A stretch of 64,000 bases of DNA from contig CBDHDJ010000002.1 in the NCBI GenBank assembly GCA_965261645.1, positions 620,001 through 684,000 of the forward strand. The letters are read 5' to 3'. Numbering within the stretch: position 1 is the first letter of the stretch; every line of letters starts with the position of its first letter. The notes beneath the pieces were generated by a model. That model had not been told where the DNA came from, did not search any database, and saw only the letters and a list, made by a program, of their open reading frames with translations. The position numbers and the translations under genes were made by a program. The stretch is from CBDHDJ01 sp965261645 (GTDB lineage Bacteria; Pseudomonadota; Alphaproteobacteria; SHVV01). Positions 15,319 through 23,386 of this stretch are shown here, piece after piece.

Positions 15319-16751
15319 CAGCCCGTTGATTAAGTCGGCGCCGTCTGATTCTCTGGTTCCCTGATTTGCAGGGGGATTTGCCGATGGCGATGGGACGGCA
15401 GAAGGATGGTCAGGGGGACCTGATCGGAGATGCCGCGCTCTCCGGGTCATGTGTTTTATGACCGCTTGCAGTCGGTGCTGATCGAGGGCGGCTTCGACGC
15501 CTTTGCCGAAGCGAGCTGCCGGCCTTATTACGCGGCCCGGATGGGCGCGCCCTCGGTGCCGCCCGGGCGCTATTTCCGGATGCACCTGGTGGGCTACTTT
15601 GAGGGCATCGACAGCGAGCGCGGTCTGGAGTGGCGCTGCTCGGACTCGCTTTCGCTGCGGGCGTTCCTGCGACTGGGGAGCCGTGATCGGGTACCGGACC
15701 ATTCCTGGCTGTCACGGAGCCGCACGCGCCTGCCCCATGAAGTCCACGCGGCGGTCTTCGACTGGGTTCTGGTGCTGATCGCCGAGGCGGGGCTGATCAA
15801 GGGCGAGCGCATCGGCGTCGATGCCTCGACCATGGAGGCCAACGCGGCGCTGCGAAACATCGTGCGGCGCGACAACGGCGAAGGCTACCGGGAGATGCTG
15901 GAGCGCCTGGCCCGGGAAAGCGGGGTCGAGACACCCACGGCCGAGGACCTGGCGCGTCTGGACCGGAAGCGCAAGGGCAAGAAGCTTTCCAACACAGATT
16001 GGGTTTCGAAGAGCGACCCCGAGGCCAAGATCACCAAGATGAAGGACGGCACGACGCATCTGGCCTATAAGCCCGAGCACGCGGTGGATCTGGACACCGG
16101 CGCGGTGGTGGCGGCCGAGCTGCACCCGGCCGATGAGGGCGACACCACGACGCTTTCCAAGACCCTGGCGAAGGCCGAGGCAAACCTCGAGGCGGTGGAT
16201 GCGGCACCGACGTCGGAGGACCCGGCCGAATGCGTCGCCGACAAAGGTTATCACTCACGGGCAGTCTTGAGGGCTCTGAACGACAGTCCCTGGAAGACCC
16301 GGATCGCGGCGCCCAAGCAGACCGGCTTTTCGCGCTGGCACGGTGATGAGGCGGCGCGGCGCGCGGTCACCAATAACCGTGCGCGGCTCAAGTCCGGGGT
16401 CGCCCGCGAGGCCTTCAAGCTGCGCGCCGAGATCGTCGAGCGCTGCTTTGCCCACAACCTCGATCGTGGCGGCATGCGACGAACCTGGCTGCGCGGGCGA
16501 GAGAATGTGCACAAGCGATACCTGCTCCACGTCGCCGGCCACAATCTATCGTTACTGATGCGCCAGCTCATCGGCGCCGGCACCCCGCGGGAGGCCGTGG
16601 CGGGCGGATATGGCGGTATTTTCGTTCTGCTCACGCCCACCGGGGCCATGCTGGTGGCACGGGGGGGCTCGCAAAGCGGCCAGACGGCTTTCGCCGCCGC
16701 ATTCCTCATCTGGGAGTGAGAGCCGGAAAAAGCCACTTAATCAACGGGCTG
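15319..16751 (+). mobile_element. Insertion sequence, IS5/IS1182-like, copy 1
   Basis: This element of 1,433 bp is bounded by inverted repeats: CAGCCCGTTGATTAAGT at 15319-15335 and its inverse at 16735-16751. It carries one transposase frame. It is nearly identical to copy 2 (19804-21247, opposite orientation) but 11 bp shorter, because GGTGAGCTGGT is missing near the transposase start. No clean target duplication is visible. The left flank is cyclase sequence and the right flank is unrelated, which indicates a deletion or rearrangement at the right end after insertion. Confidence 0.88.
15430..16719 (+). CDS. IS5/IS1182-like transposase, copy 1 (5'-truncated by an 11-bp deletion)
   Basis: This DDE transposase encodes 429 residues from ATG 15430. 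Candidate catalytic residues lie in GVDASTMEANA (Asp), VADKGYHSRAV (Asp) and the region around IVERCFAHNLDRGGMRR (Glu). The equivalent of the copy-2 start (ATG 15384) is frameshifted by the 11-bp deletion and stops after about 25 codons. Only an internal start at MPRSPGHVF remains, costing about 20 N-terminal residues. Two substitutions elsewhere (ITKM versus IAKM, YYAARM versus YYAVRM) separate it from copy 2. It may be inactive. Confidence 0.8.
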   Translation: MPRSPGHVFYDRLQSVLIEGGFDAFAEASCRPYYAARMGAPSVPPGRYFRMHLVGYFEGIDSERGLEWRCSDSLSLRAFLRLGSRDRVPDHSWLSRSRTRLPHEVHAAVFDWVLVLIAEAGLIKGERIGVDASTMEANAALRNIVRRDNGEGYREMLERLARESGVETPTAEDLARLDRKRKGKKLSNTDWVSKSDPEAKITKMKDGTTHLAYKPEHAVDLDTGAVVAAELHPADEGDTTTLSKTLAKAEANLEAVDAAPTSEDPAECVADKGYHSRAVLRALNDSPWKTRIAAPKQTGFSRWHGDEAARRAVTNNRARLKSGVAREAFKLRAEIVERCFAHNLDRGGMRRTWLRGRENVHKRYLLHVAGHNLSLLMRQLIGAGTPREAVAGGYGGIFVLLTPTGAMLVARGGSQSGQTAFAAAFLIWE

Positions 16752-16946
16752 TCAAGCCAGCCCATCTGATATCCTCGTGCCATACTAGGCGGGACCGACC
16801 CGGCCACAGACATCGCACTCGGCGGTCTGTTCGCTCTGCTGATTGCGGCGGGTCTTGCCTTGAATGCCAGAAGCCGGCCGAGCCGCGAGGCTTGGCAGGA
16901 ACGTGGAGCGGGAATTTCCCGCTCGCCAGCATGGGAGGAAAAAGAG

Positions 16947-17330
16947 ATGACGAAGGAAGTGATCGGCGGTGATCGGACTTACAAAGGGGAGAAAATGGCC
17001 TACTCAAGGGCGATTCGCGCCGGCGACTTCGTCTTCGTGGCGGGTCACATTCCGTTCAACCCGGACGGGACGTTTAACGACGGCCCGATCGAGGAGCAAA
17101 CCCGGATGACGCTCACCGACATCAAGGCGGTTCTCGAAGAGGCCGGCTGCGGCCTCGAGGATGTCGTCAAGGCCATGGTGTTCCTCACCGAACGGGACGA
17201 TTTTCTCGGCTTCAACCGGACCTATGCCGAATTTTTCCCGGAAGGGCCCCCGGCGCGCACCGCCGTGCATAGCGCTCTCCTGGCCGACATCCGCGTCGAG
17301 ATCGAGGTCATCGCCTACAGTCCGCGGTAA
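16947..17330 (+). CDS. RidA/YjgF/YER057c/UK114 family protein
   Basis: This 127-residue protein is of the Rid family, which hydrolyses reactive enamine/imine intermediates released by PLP enzymes or acts in specific catabolic deamination. Family features are the SRAIRAGDFVFVAGHIPF strand, the Q/EEQTRMTLTDIKAVLEEAG helix and VVKAMVFLTERDDFLGFN. The C-terminal RTAVHSALLADIRVEIEVIA contains the position usually held by the key Arg. ATG 16947 follows GGGAGGAAAAAGAG, a strong ribosome-binding site. The upstream frame (16860) is open but has no site of its own. It is the first gene inside the segment flanked by inverted IS copies. Confidence 0.88.
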   Translation: MTKEVIGGDRTYKGEKMAYSRAIRAGDFVFVAGHIPFNPDGTFNDGPIEEQTRMTLTDIKAVLEEAGCGLEDVVKAMVFLTERDDFLGFNRTYAEFFPEGPPARTAVHSALLADIRVEIEVIAYSPR

Positions 17331-17462
17331 CCGGGCCGGGCCGGTGTGGGCGAGAGCACGGGGGCTTGACCGTCCCGCCGCCGCAGCCCACAATCCCGCC
17401 TTGGCGCACGCCGCCCGTTACGCGGCGTTTGGCCCAATGGCGGCAAACGGTGGGGGTACGAC

Positions 17463-17546
17463 ATGGGCGAAAGCAAAACAGGTTGGGTGATTATCTCCTT
17501 CATCCTTCTCGTCCTTCTCATGCTGTCGATCAGCGTCATCGTTTAG
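17463..17546 (+). CDS. 27-residue single-pass membrane peptide
   Basis: A very short frame encodes MGESKTGWVIISFILLVLLM and then seven more residues, ending SVIV. A polar N-terminus of seven residues is followed by an uninterrupted hydrophobic helix, the classic shape of a bacterial small membrane protein. ATG 17463 is preceded by GGTGGGGGT, a reasonable ribosome-binding site. No homolog is known to me. It sits alone between ridA and the convergent EamA gene. Confidence 0.45.
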   Translation: MGESKTGWVIISFILLVLLMLSISVIV

Positions 17547-17645
17547 CGCCAGCTAACCGCCGCCCGATTCGTACGATCCCACGCGCCGGGTCGCGAGGCC
17601 CGGTGGAGGGGACGTGCGGTCTTGGTCCGTCGGGCGAATCGGACG

Positions 17646-18515
17646 TCAACCGACATACGCCAATGTCGCACCGCCAAAGGCGACGATCGCGATTCCCGCC
17701 CATTGTGAGGCCGGGATGGGCTCGCGCAGGAAGAGCCAGGCCAAAAAGGCGGTGACGATGGCAAACGGCGCACTCGCGACGGCGACGATCCCGGCGCCTT
17801 CCCCCGCGGCGCCGATGAAATAGCACACCATGCCGCTGAGACCGAACAAGCCCTGGACTAGCAGCACAGGCCACCAGCGGACGGGGAACCGGACGCGCGT
17901 GCGCGCACTGGTTCCCAAGATGTACGCCGCAACCACCGAGACCGTCACAATCCGCGTAAGCCAAAGTGCCTGGATTTCGTCCACCAGTTCCATCGCCTCG
18001 CGCGCGGCCAGGAGGCCGCCGGCCCAGACGACGGAAGAAATCATGGCAAGGCTGAGAGTGAATCGGAATCCTTCGAGCCCGGTCGGCTCCAAACGGGCGG
18101 CGAGGCGCCCGCCCCGCGCGACGATCAAGACTCCCACCATGACCAGCACTATGGCCACCCACTGCGCCGGGGTCGGGTAAATCCCGAGCAGCAGGGCACC
18201 CATCACGACAAAGACGGGCGAGCTTGACACGATGGGCGTGACCGCGGATACCGGACCGCGAATCAACGCCGCCATGAACAGCAAGGTGCCGCCCGCGAAG
18301 CTCGTGCCAGCCACCACCAACCAGGCGATGCCTGCGCTCGGCCAATTCATGGCCATGCCGGTGAGCGATACCCACAGGCTGAGCCCCACGGCGCCAATCG
18401 CGTAGTCAGCCAGCAGCGAATTGGGCCAACCGATGGCACGGCCGGTCAGACGCGCAACGAACACGCCGGATCCGAAGAAAAAGGCGCTTGCAAGCCCCCA
18501 CAGGGCCGGGGTCAT
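17646..18515 (-). CDS. EamA/DMT-superfamily transporter
   Basis: This inner-membrane carrier of the drug/metabolite transporter superfamily has 289 residues and about ten hydrophobic helices. The two EamA halves are visible: ALWGLASAFFFGSGVFV with SAVTPIVSSSPVFVVMGALL closing the first, and GLFGLSGMVCYFIGAAGEG with APFAIVTAFLAWLFLREP closing the second. Typical roles are export or import of amino acids, nucleotides or other small metabolites, and none can be assigned. The ORF extends to 18593, but ATG 18515 begins the first helix directly and is preferred. It converges with the 27-aa peptide gene. Confidence 0.88.
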   Translation of the reverse strand: MTPALWGLASAFFFGSGVFVARLTGRAIGWPNSLLADYAIGAVGLSLWVSLTGMAMNWPSAGIAWLVVAGTSFAGGTLLFMAALIRGPVSAVTPIVSSSPVFVVMGALLLGIYPTPAQWVAIVLVMVGVLIVARGGRLAARLEPTGLEGFRFTLSLAMISSVVWAGGLLAAREAMELVDEIQALWLTRIVTVSVVAAYILGTSARTRVRFPVRWWPVLLVQGLFGLSGMVCYFIGAAGEGAGIVAVASAPFAIVTAFLAWLFLREPIPASQWAGIAIVAFGGATLAYVG

Positions 18516-18936
18516 GAGGTGGTCATCCGTATGATTACAGGCGGCTCGATCGGCCGCGTCGCGAGCATAGGCGGCGAATGAGGCAGAGAGCAATCGCCGG
18601 TTGGGACGGTGCCCGCTTTCGGGTCCTGCACAATAATGTCGCCGATCAGCTCGATTACGCGAAAGCCCCTAGCGTGCTAGGGAGAATCCCGTATTAATGT
18701 AATGCGCTTTACGCGCGGACCGGTGGCGATCGTTCGCTTGCTCCCGGCATCCAAAAAAAAGAGCCCGCAGGGGAACCGGTGTTACGGCATGCACGTTCTG
18801 GATGCCTTGTAGCTGAAAGGATTCGCGAGCGCGCGGCAACTGGCGCGTCAATCGCGAGGATAATTCGGGGGTTAGCCAACGCTTAGAGTTCGCAAGCCAT
18901 CGTGACCCTGAGAGGGAGGGGCGTCAGCCACACGAT
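18516..18936. other. 421-bp intergenic region without a supported gene
   Basis: This stretch separates the divergent EamA and Sel1-repeat genes. It contains a perfect 7-bp inverted repeat with a 2-nt loop, CCCTAGC GT GCTAGGG (18667-18682), and a wider one, GGCATCCA (18746-18753) with TGGATGCC (18799-18806), with an A8 run just after the left arm. Either could be an operator or a structured leader. No protein or RNA gene is recognisable. Confidence 0.5.
18667..18682. promoter_or_regulatory. Perfect short palindrome, possible operator
   Basis: CCCTAGC and GCTAGGG flank a GT centre, upstream of the Sel1-repeat gene and of EamA. There is no T-run on either side, so a terminator is less likely than a protein-binding site. 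The evidence is symmetry only. Confidence 0.25.
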
Positions 18937-19770
18937 ATGAGACTTGTCTTACTCGCCATCGCAGTGATCGTTCTCGCCGTCGCACCGGCGCGCGCGGGCT
19001 TCGAAGAGGGTTTCGCGGCCTATCAGCGGGGCGATTACATCACCGCCGCCGAGCACTACAAGATCGCCGCCGCGCAAGGCGATCCGCGCGCCCAGACCAA
19101 CCTTGGCTACCTCTTCATGAAGGGCCTGGGGGTGCCGCAGAACCAGGTCCAGGCGAATTACCACTATTGGGATGCAGCGCAGCAGGGTTACGCGCTCGCC
19201 CAGTACAACCTCGGCCTGTCCTATCGCCTCGGGCGCGGGACGAAGAAGGACGACAAGGAGGCCACCAAGTGGTTTCTCAAGGCGGCGCGGCAGGACAATG
19301 CCCGCGCGCAGTTCAACGTCGGCCACTCCTTCGCCCGCGGGCTAGGCGCGCCCAGGGATCTGGCGGTCGCCGCCCAATGGTAGCGCCGCGCCGCCGCGCA
19401 GGGCTTCGCCAAGGCGCAGCACAATCTGGGCAAAGCCTACCGGCGCGGACATGGCGTGCCCAAGGACCATGAAGAGGCGGGCAAATGGTTCTTCCAGGCG
19501 GCCGCACAGGGCTACGCCAAGTCCTATTATTTCCTCGGCGCCATGTTCGAGAACGGCGGGGGCGTCCTCAAGGACAAGGAGCAGGCGCTCAAATGGTTCA
19601 TGCTGGCAACCAACCAGGCGAAAGGCGATTTGCGTGTCCGCTCGGCCGAACGGCGTGACGAACTCGAGGGCAAGATGACCCGCAGCCAGATCGCCAGGGC
19701 CGAAAACCTCGCTGCGGACTGGAAACCTTCCAAGACACTCGCCTCCGGAGCGATTCTCGCCTCGCAGTAG
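18937..19770 (+). pseudogene. Sel1/TPR-repeat secreted protein with in-frame amber stop
   Basis: The frame encodes a signal peptide (LVLLAIAVIVLAVAPARAG) and then successive Sel1-like repeats, for example DPRAQTNLGYLFMKGLGVPQ, YALAQYNLGLSYRLGRGTKK and NARAQFNVGHSFARGLGAPR. Sel1 repeats mediate protein-protein contacts, often in the periplasm. A TAG at 19381-19383 follows AVAAQW, and the same frame continues with RRAAAQGFAKAQHNLGKAYR and two more repeats to a normal stop at 19770. Repeat spacing places a Tyr-like residue at the stop, so TAC to TAG is a plausible single change. Intact it would be 277 residues. It lies immediately beside IS copy 2. Confidence 0.85.
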
Positions 19771-19803
19771 CGTTGGCTCCCGAGCAGGGGTGCCATCGCC
19801 TAG

Positions 19804-21247
19804 CAGCCCGTTGATTAAGTGGCTTTTTCCGGCTCTCACTCCCAGATGAGGAATGCGGCGGCGAAAGCCGTCTGGCCGCTTTGCGAGCCCCCCCGTGCCA
19901 CCAGCATGGCCCCGGTGGGCGTGAGCAGAACGAAAATACCGCCATATCCGCCCGCCACGGCCTCCCGCGGGGTGCCGGCGCCGATGAGCTGGCGCATCAG
20001 TAACGATAGATTGTGGCCGGCGACGTGGAGCAGGTATCGCTTGTGCACATTCTCTCGCCCGCGCAGCCAGGTTCGTCGCATGCCGCCACGATCGAGGTTG
20101 TGGGCAAAGCAGCGCTCGACGATCTCGGCGCGCAGCTTGAAGGCCTCGCGGGCGACCCCGGACTTGAGCCGCGCACGGTTATTGGTGACCGCGCGCCGCG
20201 CCGCCTCATCACCGTGCCAGCGCGAAAAGCCGGTCTGCTTGGGCGCCGCGATCCGGGTCTTCCAGGGACTGTCGTTCAGAGCCCTCAAGACCGCCCGTGA
20301 GTGATAACCTTTGTCGGCGACGCATTCGGCCGGGTCCTCCGATGTCGGTGCCGCATCCACCGCCTCGAGGTTTGCCTCGGCCTTCGCCAGGGTCTTGGAA
20401 AGCGTCGTGGTGTCGCCCTCATCGGCCGGGTGCAGCTCGGCCGCCACCACCGCGCCGGTGTCCAGATCCACCGCGTGCTCGGGCTTGTAGGCCAGATGCG
20501 TCGTGCCGTCCTTCATCTTGGCGATCTTGGCCTCGGGGTCGCTCTTCGAAACCCAATCCGTGTTGGAAAGCTTCTTGCCCTTGCGCTTCCGGTCCAGACG
20601 CGCCAGGTCCTCGGCCGTGGGTGTCTCGACCCCGCTTTCCCGGGCCAGGCGCTCCAGCATCTCCCGGTAGCCTTCGCCGTTGTCGCGCCGCACGATGTTC
20701 CGCAGCGCCGCGTTGGCCTCCATGGTCGAGGCATCGACGCCGATGCGCTCGCCCTTGATCAGCCCCGCCTCGGCGATCAGCACCAGAACCCAGTCGAAGA
20801 CCGCCGCGTGGACTTCATGGGGCAGGCGCGTGCGGCTCCGTGACAGCCAGGAATGGTCCGGTACCCGATCACGGCTCCCCAGTCGCAGGAACGCCCGCAG
20901 CGAAAGCGAGTCCGAGCAGCGCCACTCCAGACCGCGCTCGCTGTCGATGCCCTCAAAGTAGCCCACCAGGTGCATCCGGAAATAGCGCCCGGGCGGCACC
21001 GAGGGCGCGCCCATCCGGACCGCGTAATAAGGCCGGCAGCTCGCCTCGGCAAAGGCGTCGAAGCCGCCCTCGATCAGCACCGACTGCAAGCGGTCATAAA
21101 ACACATGACCCGGAGAGCGCGGCATCTCCGACCAGCTCACCATCAGGTCCCCCTGACCATCCTTCTGCCGTCCCATCGCCATCGGCAAATCCCCCTGCAA
21201 ATCAGGGAACCAGAGAATCAGACGGCGCCGACTTAATCAACGGGCTG
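19804..21247 (-). mobile_element. Insertion sequence, IS5/IS1182-like, copy 2 (full length)
   Basis: This is a 1,444-bp element with the same 17-bp terminal repeats as copy 1 (19804-19820 and 21231-21247), oriented oppositely. Including one extra matching G/C at each end, the flanks are TA on both sides (19801-19802 and 21249-21250), which is compatible with a TA target duplication. It is the intact reference for copy 1. Together the two inverted copies bracket 16752-19803. Confidence 0.9.
19836..21182 (-). CDS. IS5/IS1182-like transposase, copy 2
   Basis: This intact DDE transposase has 448 residues from ATG 21182, with GGGGG upstream; the open frame extends six codons further to a TTG. It catalyses excision and insertion of the element. 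Beyond the N-terminal MVSWSEMPRSPGHVF that copy 1 has lost, the protein matches copy 1 almost residue for residue. Candidate catalytic acids lie in GVDAST, VADKGYHS and VERCFAHN. The terminal GGSQSGQTAFAAAFLIWE ends close to the left inverted repeat. Confidence 0.9.
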   Translation of the reverse strand: MAMGRQKDGQGDLMVSWSEMPRSPGHVFYDRLQSVLIEGGFDAFAEASCRPYYAVRMGAPSVPPGRYFRMHLVGYFEGIDSERGLEWRCSDSLSLRAFLRLGSRDRVPDHSWLSRSRTRLPHEVHAAVFDWVLVLIAEAGLIKGERIGVDASTMEANAALRNIVRRDNGEGYREMLERLARESGVETPTAEDLARLDRKRKGKKLSNTDWVSKSDPEAKIAKMKDGTTHLAYKPEHAVDLDTGAVVAAELHPADEGDTTTLSKTLAKAEANLEAVDAAPTSEDPAECVADKGYHSRAVLRALNDSPWKTRIAAPKQTGFSRWHGDEAARRAVTNNRARLKSGVAREAFKLRAEIVERCFAHNLDRGGMRRTWLRGRENVHKRYLLHVAGHNLSLLMRQLIGAGTPREAVAGGYGGIFVLLTPTGAMLVARGGSQSGQTAFAAAFLIWE

Positions 21248-21311
21248 CTAACCCCACGCTTGATCGACCGCCGCTCGAGAGATCGCAGCGATGGGCGAAC
21301 AGGCGCCCAAT

Positions 21312-21340
21312 CTTTATTTTGGCCGCAGAAGCGCTATACT
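21312..21340 (+). promoter_or_regulatory. Weak sigma70-like promoter before the first PhyH gene
   Basis: TATACT (21335-21340) makes a good -10 box about 75 nt upstream of the first PhyH start. The -35 region is poor (TTTATT with a 16-nt spacer). The surrounding sequence is AT-richer than its neighbours. No operator is recognisable. Confidence 0.25.
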
Positions 21341-21415
21341 ACGGTCATGCTACGCCGCCGGGTCGCAGATTCGCCCATACGGCGGTGACGCCATGATGCA
21401 CTCAGGAGCCACGAC

Positions 21416-22315
21416 ATGAACAGGAAACTCAAGCGGGAGATCACCCGGGAAGAGATCGAAACCTACGATCGCGACGGTGTCGTCTATCTGCCCGGCATCC
21501 TCGATCAGGAGTGGGTCGAGCGCATGCGCGGCGCAGTGGACAGGCTCCTCGACAAGCCGGGACCGCGCGGCCTGAACCTCAATCCGGAGGGTAGCGAAGG
21601 ACGGTTTTTCTACGACACGTACATGTGGACGCGCGATCCCGATTTCCGCGCCTTCCTGTTCGAATCGCCGATGGCCGAGATGGCCGCCAATGTCATGCAG
21701 TCGTCGAAGGCCCACCTGCTGTGGGAGTTCATCTCCATCAAGGAGCCCAATTCGCCCTACCCGACCGACTGGCACCAGGATATCGCCGGCAACCCGGTCA
21801 AGGGCCCGCACTGTTGCGGCACGTGGCTCTCGCTCGATGAGGTCACGATCCAAAGCGGTGCGGTCGAATACATCAAGGGCTCGCACCGTTGGGGCCGCTA
21901 CTTCCAGGTAGGCACCAAGCTCGAATATTACCTGCACGACGATGTGGAAGACAAAGATACCCTCCGCGAGGTGGGCTTCGAGGACTTCCCCGATTTCGAC
22001 GAGCTCAGGCCGTATTACGAGAAAGATATCGTTCACTTCGATGTGCGGCCGGGCGATGTGGTGATGCACCAGCTGCTGACGATCCACGGCGCGCCGGGCA
22101 ATTTCAGCAATCGGCGGCGGCGCGCGATCGCCCCGCGCTGGGTCGGCGATAAAGCGGTCTTCGCCGGGCGCACCAACAAGTTCTACACCGATTCGTTGCA
22201 GCCGCCGTGGGATCCGGGGCTCAAGGATGGCGATTCGTTCCCGCCCGATCACCACCTCTTTCCCCAGGTCTGGCCCGAACCGCTGGGAGCGGCAGCGCAA
22301 CAGGCCGCCGAATAG
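21416..22315 (+). CDS. Phytanoyl-CoA dioxygenase family protein (PhyH 1 of 6)
   Basis: This Fe(II)/2-oxoglutarate-dependent oxygenase has 299 residues. The iron-binding His-x-Asp is in TDWHQDIAGNP (His120, Asp122) and the distal His in LLTIHGAPGN (His224). The Arg-rich RRRRAIAPRW that follows supplies the 2-oxoglutarate-binding Arg. The family hydroxylates an unactivated carbon with loss of CO2 and succinate, on substrates from fatty acyl-CoA to small metabolites, phosphonates and natural products. The N-terminus (MNRKLKREIT) is shared by all six array members. This one belongs with copies 4 and 5 by its EVGFEDFPDFDEL segment. ATG 21416 has CAGGAG upstream. The substrate is unknown. Confidence 0.93.
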   Translation: MNRKLKREITREEIETYDRDGVVYLPGILDQEWVERMRGAVDRLLDKPGPRGLNLNPEGSEGRFFYDTYMWTRDPDFRAFLFESPMAEMAANVMQSSKAHLLWEFISIKEPNSPYPTDWHQDIAGNPVKGPHCCGTWLSLDEVTIQSGAVEYIKGSHRWGRYFQVGTKLEYYLHDDVEDKDTLREVGFEDFPDFDELRPYYEKDIVHFDVRPGDVVMHQLLTIHGAPGNFSNRRRRAIAPRWVGDKAVFAGRTNKFYTDSLQPPWDPGLKDGDSFPPDHHLFPQVWPEPLGAAAQQAAE

Positions 22316-22366
22316 GACGGCCCGCGGCGCAGAAACGGTAACGAAGGCTGACCGGAGGACCGAGCG

Positions 22367-23269
22367 ATGAACAGAAAGCTTCTGCGCGAGATCACGACCG
22401 CCGAGATGGACACCTACGCCCGCGATGGGGTGGTCCATCTCCCCGGCATTCTCGATATGGAGTGGGTCGAGCGCATGCGCATTGCGATCGATCGCATTCT
22501 CGATGCGCCCGGGCCTCGTGGCATGGACCTCAATGCTGAGGGCACCTCCGGGCGGTTCGCTTACGACACTTTCATGTGGACCCGCGATGCCGATTTTCGC
22601 GCACTCGTGTTCGAATCGCCCTTGGCCGAAGCGGCCGCCAAGGTGATGCAGTCGTCGCGGGCGCACCTGATGTGGGACTTCCTCACCATGAAGGAGCCCA
22701 ATACGCTGGCCCCCACCGACTGGCATCAGGACATTTCAGGAAATCCGATGAAGGGCCCGCACGCTTGCGGGACCTGGCTTTCGCTCGACGAGGTGACGCT
22801 CGAAAGCGGCGCCGTCCAATACATCAAAGGTTCTCACCGCTGGGGCCGCTACTTCCAGCAGCCCATAAAGATCAGCTACTGGCTCCATGAAGACGGCACA
22901 GAGGATGACGATAGCATTCGTGAGACGTGGTTCGAGGACATGCCGGAGTTCGACGACCTCCGGATGTATTTCGAGAAGGACCTCGTTCACTTCAATGTGG
23001 CGCCCGGCGATGTCGTCATGCACCAGCTGCTCACCATTCACGGCGCGCCCGGCAACCTGACCAACCGGCGGCGGCGCGCGATCGCTCCCCGTTGGGCTGG
23101 CGCGGACGCCGTTTTTGCGGGACGGACCAACAAGTTCTACACCCAGTCTTTGGATCCGCCTTGGGATCCTGAGCTCGTGGCCGGCGATTCGTTCCCGCTC
23201 GATCACCATCTTTACCCGCAGGTGTGGCCAAAGCCGCTCGGGGCCGCGACGGCCAAAGCGGCGGAGTAG
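22367..23269 (+). CDS. Phytanoyl-CoA dioxygenase family protein (PhyH 2 of 6)
   Basis: This is the second tandem copy, 300 residues. The iron ligands are seen in TDWHQDISGNPM (His-x-Asp) and LLTIHGAPGN (His), followed by RRRRAIAPRW. It differs from copy 1 in the middle: KISYWLHEDGTEDDDSIRET then WFEDMPEFDDL, a pattern it shares with copies 3 and 6. That loop probably lines the substrate pocket, so the two sub-types may act on different substrates. The start is preceded by ACCGGAGGACCGAGCG, almost the same leader as copy 5. It is followed by a terminator hairpin (23288-23329), so copies 1-2 may form their own transcript. Confidence 0.93.
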   Translation: MNRKLLREITTAEMDTYARDGVVHLPGILDMEWVERMRIAIDRILDAPGPRGMDLNAEGTSGRFAYDTFMWTRDADFRALVFESPLAEAAAKVMQSSRAHLMWDFLTMKEPNTLAPTDWHQDISGNPMKGPHACGTWLSLDEVTLESGAVQYIKGSHRWGRYFQQPIKISYWLHEDGTEDDDSIRETWFEDMPEFDDLRMYFEKDLVHFNVAPGDVVMHQLLTIHGAPGNLTNRRRRAIAPRWAGADAVFAGRTNKFYTQSLDPPWDPELVAGDSFPLDHHLYPQVWPKPLGAATAKAAE

Positions 23270-23287
23270 TCAGGCCTGCATTCGGTG

Positions 23288-23329
23288 AAAAAGGGGTGGC
23301 GTGTCACGTTGTGATGCGCCACCCTTTTC
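23288..23329 (+). terminator. Rho-independent terminator between PhyH 2 and PhyH 3
   Basis: GGGTGGCG (23294-23301) pairs with CGCCACCC (23317-23324) around a 15-nt loop and is followed by TTTTCGTT. An A-run precedes the stem, so it may work in both directions. It is the only such hairpin among the five gaps of the array. Confidence 0.75.
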
Positions 23330-23386
23330 GTTCTGTAGGAGCGGTGTCTGAATGAACGCGATCAAGATAGACAGGAGGATGTCTCG

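Noticed and set aside
16860..16946. Longer ridA start at 16860 (TTG)
   Set aside because: The extra N-terminus has no ribosome-binding site, while ATG 16947 has a strong one and fits the family length.
16752..19803. Composite transposon carrying ridA to Sel1
   Set aside because: Copy 1 lacks a target duplication and a deletion lies at its right end, so joint transposition is not shown. It is kept only as a possibility.
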